DNA of 39,004 nt from Clostridium sp. CAG:138 (GTDB taxonomy: Bacteria > Bacillota > Clostridia > Christensenellales > CAG-138). The DNA lies in the NCBI GenBank assembly GCA_000435055.1, contig FR879709.1:53533-92536 (forward strand). The letters run 5' to 3'. The notes under the pieces are model-generated. The model saw only the letters and a program-made list of their open reading frames with translations. It was not told the origin of the DNA and did no database searches. The position numbers and the translations under genes were made by a program. This document shows, piece by piece, positions 32,250-38,556 of the stretch; positions within the stretch are counted from its first letter, which is position 1, and each line of letters opens with the position of its first letter.

Positions 32250-32927
32250 TCAGTCTATTTTGTATCCAACGCCGCGCACCGTTTTAATAATGCAGGGAGT
32301 CTGGGGATCGGCTTCCAGTTTTTCGCGCAGCCGTTTAATATAAACGGTCAAGGTGTTGTCATTCACAAAGTCGCCCGCAACATCCCAAATGTGTTCAAGC
32401 AGCTGTGCGCGCGTTAAAACATGCCCGCGGTTGTTTATGAGCGTCAGCAAAAGCCTGTATTCCAATGCCGAAAGGCAAAGGTCCGTATCCCCGCGGAAAC
32501 AGGCTCCTCTCTCAAGGTCAACACGCACATCGCCGAGACTGACCGCGGCCTGCGGTTTTCCCGCCCGTCGAAGAGCGTTTTTGATGCGCGAAACAAGCTC
32601 CCGCGGCCGAAAAGGCTTTGCAATATAGTCATCCGCACCGAGCTCAAGTCCCGTAACAACGCTGTGTTCATCACCCGAAGCCGTCAGAAAAATAATGGGT
32701 ATATCCTTTTTGCTTTTCATGGCGGAGCAAACAACAAAGCCGCTGCCGTCCGCAAGCGAAACATCCAGCAGCACAATATCAAACTCCTCCTGTTCAAAAA
32801 GCCGCAGCGCTTCGGCCTGCCCGTTTGCGCTTTTGCACAAAAAGCCCTCATCCGTCAAAAACGAGCTCAACGCACGAACGATCGCGGCATCATCCTCAAC
32901 AACAAGCACTCTGTTTGATTTATTCAT
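32250..32927 (-). CDS. OmpR/PhoB-family response regulator
   Basis: This 225-residue regulator has a receiver domain (about 5-117) with acidic pocket VVEDD, phosphoacceptor Asp55 in IVLLDVSL, Thr in FLTAS and Lys104 in YIAKPF, and a winged-helix DNA-binding domain (about 128-225) with LSALEYRLLLTLINNRG, RAQLLEHIWD, VDN-like VNDNTLTVYIKRLREKLE and TVRGVGYKI. It is paired with the kinase gene downstream. The probable target is the direct repeat before the ABC transporter genes. GGAGG precedes the ATG at 32927; the frame is open further upstream but has no other ribosome binding site. Confidence 0.95.
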   Translation of the reverse strand: MNKSNRVLVVEDDAAIVRALSSFLTDEGFLCKSANGQAEALRLFEQEEFDIVLLDVSLADGSGFVVCSAMKSKKDIPIIFLTASGDEHSVVTGLELGADDYIAKPFRPRELVSRIKNALRRAGKPQAAVSLGDVRVDLERGACFRGDTDLCLSALEYRLLLTLINNRGHVLTRAQLLEHIWDVAGDFVNDNTLTVYIKRLREKLEADPQTPCIIKTVRGVGYKID

Positions 32928-32989
32928 AACGTTCCTCCGTCCCTGATGTTCGCATTTGCTTTCGCAGCATTCCGGTGCAAAATGCAAAA

Positions 32990-33114
32990 CGCCCTGCTCC
33001 CCGTTTTACATGTATCGGCAGCACAATGGCTTATCCGTTTTCAAATAACAGGTTGAAAACACGGCCTTCTTGCCGATACACAATTAAATCGCTGTTTCCC
33101 GCAGGAGCAGGGTG
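32990..33114. repeat. Large nested inverted repeat between rsfS and the response regulator gene
   Basis: Three helices nest inside one another: CCCTGCTCC (32992-33000) with GGAGCAGGG (33104-33112), TGTATCGGCA (33011-33020) with TGCCGATACA (33071-33080), and GTTTTCAA (33037-33044) with TTGAAAAC (33053-33060). All three are perfect complements, separated by asymmetric internal loops. T-rich runs follow on both strands (TGTTTTTC on plus, CGTTTTGC on minus). It fills most of the 221-base space between the two genes and may be a structured RNA, an unusual terminator for rsfS or a small palindromic mobile repeat. Confidence 0.65.
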
Positions 33115-33148
33115 CAATGTTTTTCAAATTTTTTACTTTATCCGAGTT

Positions 33149-33556
33149 TTATTTTTCGGGACGAATAATTTCGGTTGTTGCATCCATCCACAGCCGTTCG
33201 ACATTGTAATACTCGCGCTCTTCCGGATGGAAAATATGCACAAGAATTCCGGCAAAGTCAAGCACGATCCAACGGCCTTCGGAATAGCCTTCCCTGCGGC
33301 GCATCGGAAGCCCCATTTCGGCGGCACAATCTTCAATTTCATCACTCAGCGCCTTTACATGAATCGGCGATGTGCCGCTCATGAACACGAACCAATCGGT
33401 AATGATTGTTTTGTCTCCCACATGGACCGCAACAATATCGTTTGCTCTTTTTGCATCGGCGACATCCACAATGCGCTTTACGCAATTTTTAAGCTCTTCG
33501 CGAAACCTGAGTTCCGGTTCCGAAAGGATGTTTTTGTTTTCGTTATTAGTTTCCAT
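33149..33556 (-). CDS. rsfS: Ribosomal silencing factor RsfS
   Basis: RsfS binds ribosomal protein uL14 and blocks joining of the subunits when nutrients are scarce. The 135-residue product matches the family: DIVAVHVGDKTIITDWFVFMSGTS, AAEMGLPMRRREGYSEGRWIVLDF and ILVHIFHPEEREYYNVERLW. GGAGGAAGAA leads straight into the ATG. The gene follows nadD-yqeK on the same strand, the order found in many Firmicutes. A TATAAT ends 11 bases before the ATG, but no -35 goes with it, and AAATCGGC/GCCGATTT behind nadD could act as a weak terminator, so whether rsfS is co-transcribed is open. Confidence 0.95.
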   Translation of the reverse strand: METNNENKNILSEPELRFREELKNCVKRIVDVADAKRANDIVAVHVGDKTIITDWFVFMSGTSPIHVKALSDEIEDCAAEMGLPMRRREGYSEGRWIVLDFAGILVHIFHPEEREYYNVERLWMDATTEIIRPEK

Positions 33557-33691
33557 TCTTCCTCCGATTATATCTATATTGATATTATTTTTATTAATCG
33601 TACGTCTTTTTATTCGACATTGCCCGTATCGAATTCAGCCGGGATAAAATCGGCTTAAAACTCACCGCCGTTGCCGATTTGACGTGTTTTC

Positions 33692-34873
33692 TCAATCGCC
33701 GCCGTGCAGGCGGGCTTTCACCCGTTTTTCGAGTGCTGCAATGGTAATTTCCGTTTGCGGATGAATGCGCATTCCTTTATTTTCAGTGTATTCGATAGTG
33801 TTCCGAAGAACCGCTATCGTCGCCCTGTCGAGGTCTCTGAAAGCAAGCTCGCGCAAATCCCGTATTCTTCTGTAATCACGTGACGGTTCAAGCTTGTCCG
33901 CAAGAAAAATCACCTCATCAAACGGGGTCATTTCCGCACATCCGACGGTGTGCCGTTCTATTGCGTTCAATATTTCCGTATCCTGCACTCCGTACAGATC
34001 CCTTGCAAGCAGTGCACCTATGCGCGAATGAATCAAAAACGGATTTTCACGTTCTTCATTTGTCAGCGCATAACCCATTTTTTCGGCATATCGAACGGTC
34101 TCTTCACGCCCAAGCTTTGCGCAGTCGTGCAAAAGAGCCGCAAGCCGCGCTTTTTCTGTTGAAAGCCCGTGATACTGAGCAAGTCCGACAGCTTCACGCA
34201 CGGTCAGCATTGTGTGACGCATTCTGTATTCATCCAAAACGTTCGAAACACGTTCCGCAAGCTGCTCTATGCTTTTGGGCTGATACAAGCGCTTTTCGTA
34301 AAGCAGCATTTCGGCGGAAAGCGGCACAAGCCTTTCAACGGTTTGTGCGTTTTGAACACGCCTTCTGATTTCCGTTGAGGATATGTCCGGCCCTTCCGCA
34401 GAAATAATCTCGACTCTGCCGCCGAATTCAGCCCTTATCCCGTCTGCAAGAGCTTCGATATCGCGTTCCTGACCGCGTCTGTTGACGGCAACGAGAGCTG
34501 CAAGCTCCAGTATTTCTTTCGGATTTTTCCATTTCGGAAAATCTTCAAGCATATCCGCTCCGACAATGAAATACAGCCCGGCTTTCTTGTTTATCCGCTT
34601 CATTTCGCGCAGCGTGTCAACAGTGTAGCTGACTCCGCCGCGGCGAATTTCGATATCGGAAGCGCGCATTCCGCGTTCGCGCTTCAAAGCGGCGCAGACC
34701 ATATCGAATCTTAATGCAGCCGGAGTGCGCTCTGCGGAATGCTTATGCGGCGGATCTGCCGCAACAACAAAATCCACCCTGTCAAGCCCAAGCTCCTGTT
34801 TCACGGAACGGGCAACAAATATGTGCCCCATGTGAACGGGGTCAAATGTTCCGCCGTAAATTCCAATCTTCAT
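33692..34873 (-). CDS. nadD: NadD-YqeK fusion: nicotinate-nucleotide adenylyltransferase with HD-domain hydrolase
   Basis: The 393-residue protein joins two enzymes usually encoded by adjacent genes. Residues about 1-195 are NadD, which adenylates nicotinate mononucleotide: GIYGGTFDPVHMGH at 4-17 (nucleotidyl-transfer HxGH), SYTVDTLR, YFIVGADML and DISSTEIRRR. Residues about 200-393 are a YqeK-type HD domain, a diadenosine tetraphosphate hydrolase in other Firmicutes, with metal ligands in RMRHTML (His220), LLHDCAKLG (His249-Asp250), FLIHSRIG (His282) and AIERHTVG (His308). The start must be the ATG at 34873, as MKIGIYGGTFDP is the standard N-terminus. It has no ribosome binding site and lies exactly where transcription should start (leaderless). 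Confidence 0.94.
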   Translation of the reverse strand: MKIGIYGGTFDPVHMGHIFVARSVKQELGLDRVDFVVAADPPHKHSAERTPAALRFDMVCAALKRERGMRASDIEIRRGGVSYTVDTLREMKRINKKAGLYFIVGADMLEDFPKWKNPKEILELAALVAVNRRGQERDIEALADGIRAEFGGRVEIISAEGPDISSTEIRRRVQNAQTVERLVPLSAEMLLYEKRLYQPKSIEQLAERVSNVLDEYRMRHTMLTVREAVGLAQYHGLSTEKARLAALLHDCAKLGREETVRYAEKMGYALTNEERENPFLIHSRIGALLARDLYGVQDTEILNAIERHTVGCAEMTPFDEVIFLADKLEPSRDYRRIRDLRELAFRDLDRATIAVLRNTIEYTENKGMRIHPQTEITIAALEKRVKARLHGGD

Positions 34874-34879
34874 ATGCAT

Positions 34880-34908
34880 ATTATACAACATCCTGAACCG
34901 TTTGTGAA
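34880..34908 (-). promoter_or_regulatory. Promoter producing a leaderless nadD mRNA
   Basis: On the minus strand TTCACA (34903-34908) and a perfect TATAAT (34880-34885) are 17 bases apart. Only six bases (ATGCAT) separate the -10 from the ATG at 34873, so the expected first transcribed base is the A of that ATG. Confidence 0.8.
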
Positions 34909-34940
34909 TGAAAAACATATCTATGTGCCATACTGATTTT

Positions 34941-35810
34941 ATGAATGACACATCGTTGAAAAGTTATAATCGGAGCTTCAACGGCGGCAAATCCCGCTTT
35001 GCGCGCATATGCGACAACGTGTTTTCGGCACTGCTGCTGACCGCCGCACTTTATTTGCTTGTTTCGCGAAAGCTGCATCACGGCGCCGCGTCTTTGTTTG
35101 CCGCAATGCTCATTTCCGCGTCAATACTGCTCACTGCAAGCCTTTTGCGCAGCCTGCGGTTTAATGCCCACATCAAAAAACTCCGCAAAGAAACATCCGA
35201 GTCGATTTTGCGGCGCAGGATACTCGTTTCGCCCGAAGTGGACGAAGTAATCCGCAGCCTGCACCGTTCATCCTCGGAATACCCGAATCAAGCGTATTCC
35301 GAACAGAGTGCAACTCGCTCGTTTTATCTGCTCCGAACTGAAAAAGCAATCACTTTTGATGATATTCTTCCGATTATTCGCGAGGCTCTTGAAAAAGGCA
35401 TTTCGCACATCGTGATATATTCAGTTTCGAAACCCGCACCGGAAGCGGAATCCGCCGTGCGCACCGTCGGCACCACCGCAGTTGAGTTTAGGCTGCTTGA
35501 AACGATTCCGCAAATTCGCGAACGTTTCCTGCCCGACGATGCCGAAATCGATTCCGAAATCAAAGCTGCATTTCCTCCCGCCGAGCGTGTATCCGTCAGG
35601 GTCCGCGCTGAGCGCGCCGCATCGAAACTCCGCACGGAAAAACACGCTTCAAAGTACTTCTTTGCGGGCATGGGGTTATATGCTCTTTCGTTTTTTTCGG
35701 CATACAGATTCTATATGCGGTTTGCAGCCTCGGCAATGATGTTCGCCGCAATACTGCTGTTTATCCGCAAAAGAACCGCATCCTCCAAACCCGAAGACAG
35801 CCGGCGCTGA
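34941..35810 (+). CDS. Membrane protein of unknown function with four transmembrane segments
   Basis: I do not recognise this protein of about 289 residues. Two hydrophobic helices near the N-terminus (after a basic KSRFARICDNVFSAL segment) are followed by a cytoplasmic domain of some 140 residues and two more helices near the C-terminus (FFAGMGLYALSFFSAYRF and FAASAMMFAAILLFI). The cytoplasmic domain has an alternating strand/helix look (ITFDDILPIIREALEKGISH, then IVIYSVSKPAPEAE) but no known catalytic motif. It is divergent from nadD. The start is uncertain: the ATG at 34941 lies 6 bases after a -10-like TGC-CATACT, while an ATG at 34908 has no signals at all. Neither has a ribosome binding site. 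Confidence 0.7.
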   Translation: MNDTSLKSYNRSFNGGKSRFARICDNVFSALLLTAALYLLVSRKLHHGAASLFAAMLISASILLTASLLRSLRFNAHIKKLRKETSESILRRRILVSPEVDEVIRSLHRSSSEYPNQAYSEQSATRSFYLLRTEKAITFDDILPIIREALEKGISHIVIYSVSKPAPEAESAVRTVGTTAVEFRLLETIPQIRERFLPDDAEIDSEIKAAFPPAERVSVRVRAERAASKLRTEKHASKYFFAGMGLYALSFFSAYRFYMRFAASAMMFAAILLFIRKRTASSKPEDSRR

Positions 35811-35813
35811 CCG

Positions 35814-35839
35814 CAGGCATTTCATCCAAAGCCTGTTTT
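35814..35839 (+). terminator. Weak terminator after the membrane protein gene
   Basis: CAGGC (35814-35818) and GCCTG (35831-35835) form a 5-bp stem followed by TTTTATT. It lies directly after the stop codon of the membrane protein gene and overlaps the end of the converging PBP gene. Confidence 0.4.
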
Positions 35840-38180
35840 ATTCCGCCGGCGGAGCATTCGGATCGGGGGTGTCGTCCAGCTTCAAAAGCTCGCGCGCTAT
35901 CTGAAATTTCAGGGATGAGTATGCGCCCGAATCGGGAACATCTAGCATTACGATCACAACACGCTCATCCTCCTGCGCAACGTTAAGGCGAAAACCGGCA
36001 AACCATGAATACATGCGGGTTTTGTCTTTGCCGATTTCGGCCGAACCCGTTTTTGCCGCAACGTCAACATTCGTGACACGCAGCGAACGGCCCGTTCCGT
36101 TTTTGTTCGGATCCACAACGCCTTGGAGCATCGGGACTATTTTGTTTATTGCATTTGTCGAAATTGCGTCCTCCATCCATACGGAGTATTCGCTTTTCCG
36201 AATGCATTTGTATTCCACGCCGTCCGTTACGTATAATCCGTCCGTGATTCGCGGGGTCGGCATATCGCCGTTGTTTGCAAATGCGGAGAACATTGCCGCA
36301 AGCTGAAGCGGCGTCACGAGCACCTGGCCCTGTCCGTAGCCGGAGTCCGCAAGCATTTTGTTGTCCATCACGCTGCCGCGGCTGTAAAGCTGGGAGCTGG
36401 CAGCCCCCAATTCATAGGGCAGCGACTTGTCCATGCCGAGTTTTTCATTAAAATATGCAATGAATTTCTCCTGACCGATTTTCAGTGCAACATCCGCAAA
36501 GTAAATATTGTCGGAATGCAGCATACAGTTTGTCATGTTCATTGGTTCCGTGCGGTGATAGACGCGCGTGCGTTTTATGCGCGGCCAAGGCCATTCCCCG
36601 TAACCGGTCGGCTTCCAGTAATCATTATCGATATAGCCTGTGAAAACATAATTCTCATTCACCGTACCCGTATCAAGCGCAGCAGCAGCAGTGAACGCCT
36701 TGAAAGTTGATCCCGGCGGGTAAAGTTCCCTTGTTGCGCGGTTTCTGAGCGGCTCATTCTCCTGATCTTCAAGGGCTTTGTATTCATCGCCGCCCATACC
36801 CTTTATAAATCTGTTTAAATCATAGGAAGGATTGGAAGCAATTGCATTCACTTCTCCCGTTTTCGGGTTCATAACAACGACCGCACCCGCCGTGTCCGTA
36901 CCGAAAAGCACAAGATCCAGCAGTTCCTCTGTGCGCTGCTGCAATTTGAAATCGATCGTCAGCATCACATCGCTGCCGTCAACTTTATCTTTGCGATAGA
37001 TGACCTTTTTAACGGCTCCGTCCGTTCCGCGGATGAAGAAATAATAGCCGTCCTTGCCGCGGAGCTCCCTTTCGTAAAGCTTTTCTATGCCGCTTTTACC
37101 GACTTTGCTGTCAGTAGTATATAATCCATCATTCGGATCGCGTCCCTCGTTATATGTCTGTATCTCCTCCCATGTTGCGAACGAAATATAGCCCAACGTA
37201 TGCGCAAGCAGGCTCCCGTAAGGGTAATACCGCTTTGAACCGTAGTGCTCGGTGTCAACATGAACTCCGTTTACGGCATTCAGCTGTTCCTGCTGTTCAA
37301 CGGTAACTTCATCGGGCATCGCCTGATAAACGGTGATGAACTCGTTTGTGTTCTTTCCGAATTTTGTTCGCAGCTCTGCGGCGTCCAAATCGAGCACAGC
37401 GGCAATTTCGGCAGCAGCGGCATCGAATTCCGCCGAGAAGCGTGTATTCAGATACTCCGCATCGGAATAAAGCCTGTCCGCTTCCTTTTCCGCATCCTGC
37501 TCGCTCATGCCGGCATTTTCCTGCATTATTTCATCCGTAAGCACATTTTTCGGCGCAATTTCGCTTAAAAGCGCGTAAACAGTCACAAGGCGGACATTGG
37601 TTGCAACAACAGCTCCGTGAGAAACGATATCGCCGCGCTCTGCCGCAAGCGTTGCCCTGTCGAACGTGTCGCCCCAGGCCATATCCGGAAAAATGTGGCT
37701 CGGCTGCCATACAACCCGCCAAAGATTATTCTCTTTCAGAAGAGTCATCTCATATTCGTTTGTCAGGTCGCCCGCGGATTGTGTTTTATATGTCATCGTG
37801 TATTTAATGACTTTTTTTGAATTTCCGGAAACGTTCTCTTCAGCAATATTGTATTCAATATCGTTCACGCCGAGCAGCGAAAACAGGCTCTCGTAACGCT
37901 TTTCGAACTGGGCGAGAGTTATTGTGTTTTTATATGCTTCAATGCTGTCGTCAACGGCATTCTCCGGCGCAACATGAGCACTGATGAAGGAAAAAGCTTC
38001 CGTAAACTGCCCGTTGCGTATTGAATTCATGAACAATGTGAACGCCTGTTCGTCCCCGGACGCCGTCTCCCGGCTGCATCCCGCAGCGAAAAAAACCGTG
38101 CAGCATAAAGAAAGCAGCATCAGAGAGGAAAGGATAAAGCAAAAAAATCTTTTTGTTTTTGTTCCGAAAGTCAGTCTCAT
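35838..38180 (-). CDS. PBP2a/MecA-like class B penicillin-binding protein
   Basis: A 780-residue transpeptidase. The N-terminus has a signal sequence with a lipobox-like CTVFFAAGC (Cys35), so it may be lipid-anchored. Residues about 43-165 match the NTF2-like MecA N-terminal domain (FTLFMNSIRNGQFTEAFSFI, then NNLWRVVWQPSHIFPDM). A dimerisation domain follows, with RGDIVSHGAVVATN. The transpeptidase domain has STFK (Ser491-Lys494) in YPPGSTFKAF, SDN (556-558) in MLHSDNIYF and KTGSAE (Lys710). This is the architecture of staphylococcal PBP2a, enterococcal PBP5 and B. subtilis PBP3; such proteins often bind beta-lactams weakly, but that cannot be read from sequence. The leader holds three 14-base repeats with GAGG/GGGG cores; the promoter is at 38274-38302. 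Confidence 0.93.
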   Translation of the reverse strand: MRLTFGTKTKRFFCFILSSLMLLSLCCTVFFAAGCSRETASGDEQAFTLFMNSIRNGQFTEAFSFISAHVAPENAVDDSIEAYKNTITLAQFEKRYESLFSLLGVNDIEYNIAEENVSGNSKKVIKYTMTYKTQSAGDLTNEYEMTLLKENNLWRVVWQPSHIFPDMAWGDTFDRATLAAERGDIVSHGAVVATNVRLVTVYALLSEIAPKNVLTDEIMQENAGMSEQDAEKEADRLYSDAEYLNTRFSAEFDAAAAEIAAVLDLDAAELRTKFGKNTNEFITVYQAMPDEVTVEQQEQLNAVNGVHVDTEHYGSKRYYPYGSLLAHTLGYISFATWEEIQTYNEGRDPNDGLYTTDSKVGKSGIEKLYERELRGKDGYYFFIRGTDGAVKKVIYRKDKVDGSDVMLTIDFKLQQRTEELLDLVLFGTDTAGAVVVMNPKTGEVNAIASNPSYDLNRFIKGMGGDEYKALEDQENEPLRNRATRELYPPGSTFKAFTAAAALDTGTVNENYVFTGYIDNDYWKPTGYGEWPWPRIKRTRVYHRTEPMNMTNCMLHSDNIYFADVALKIGQEKFIAYFNEKLGMDKSLPYELGAASSQLYSRGSVMDNKMLADSGYGQGQVLVTPLQLAAMFSAFANNGDMPTPRITDGLYVTDGVEYKCIRKSEYSVWMEDAISTNAINKIVPMLQGVVDPNKNGTGRSLRVTNVDVAAKTGSAEIGKDKTRMYSWFAGFRLNVAQEDERVVIVMLDVPDSGAYSSLKFQIARELLKLDDTPDPNAPPAE

Positions 38181-38185
38181 TCCTG

Positions 38186-38227
38186 TTTATACCTCGATAT
38201 TTATACCTCGATACTCATACCCCGATT
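38186..38227 (-). repeat. Three tandem 14-bp repeats in the PBP leader
   Basis: TTTATACCTCGATA occurs at 38186-38199 and 38200-38213 exactly, and a third, altered copy (CTCATACCCCGATT) at 38214-38227. In the mRNA each unit carries GAGG or GGGG, so the leader offers three Shine-Dalgarno-like cores in a row; the nearest is 11 bases from the ATG. Confidence 0.85.
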
Positions 38228-38273
38228 TAATTCTTTTGTTTTCAAATCTTTCGAGCTATAATCATGCATTATA

Positions 38274-38302
38274 ATTATACTACCGAAGGGAGAATATGTA
38301 AA
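38274..38302 (-). promoter_or_regulatory. Sigma-A promoter of the PBP2a-like gene
   Basis: On the minus strand TTTACA (38297-38302) and TATAAT (38274-38279) are 17 bases apart; a second TATAAT lies at 38268-38273. The leader is about 85 bases and contains the 14-bp repeats. Confidence 0.75.
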
Positions 38303-38394
38303 GCCGCATTGCCCGTGTTTTATGTCGTCGGCAGCAATATCGTGTTTCGATTCGCTGTTTTCTGTTTTTTTTAAAGAAAGCGCGTTTAACATCA

Positions 38395-38438
38395 GCTGCC
38401 GCTGCACACAGTTATTCGCGCGGCGGCAGTCTTTTTTT
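38395..38438 (+). terminator. Orphan plus-strand intrinsic terminator
   Basis: CTGCCGC (38396-38402) pairs with GCGGCAG (38423-38429), and seven T follow at 38432-38438. There is no plus-strand gene upstream of it, because the PBP gene runs the other way. It may end a small RNA started near 38269 from a TATAAT at 38257-38262, or shield the rsmA promoter from stray transcription. Confidence 0.6.
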
Positions 38439-38520
38439 AACCGTCAGGGCGGTTTTCCGTCGGCAATCAGCTTTTTGGGATAAAAAAACTCTCAATATGC
38501 GCATTATTTTTCGGATTCTG

Positions 38521-38549
38521 TTGACATATATGCAAATCTGCATTAAAAT
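38521..38549 (+). promoter_or_regulatory. Promoter producing a leaderless rsmA mRNA
   Basis: A perfect TTGACA (38521-38526) and TAAAAT (38544-38549) are 17 bases apart. Seven bases (TTCAATC) separate the -10 from the ATG at 38557, so transcription should start at or one base before the ATG. No ribosome binding site exists. Confidence 0.8.
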
Positions 38550-38556
38550 TTCAATC

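Larger units (their letters stand above)
38181..38520. other. Gene-free region between the PBP2a-like gene and rsmA
   Basis: No credible gene lies here. It contains, from left to right, the 14-bp repeat array in the PBP leader, the PBP promoter, a possible divergent promoter, a T-rich stretch (38365-38372) and a plus-strand terminator-like hairpin (38395-38438) that has no gene in front of it. Confidence 0.6.

Noticed and set aside
38186..38227. CRISPR array
   Set aside because: The repeats are 14 bp, directly adjacent with no spacers, and there are only three. No cas gene is nearby.
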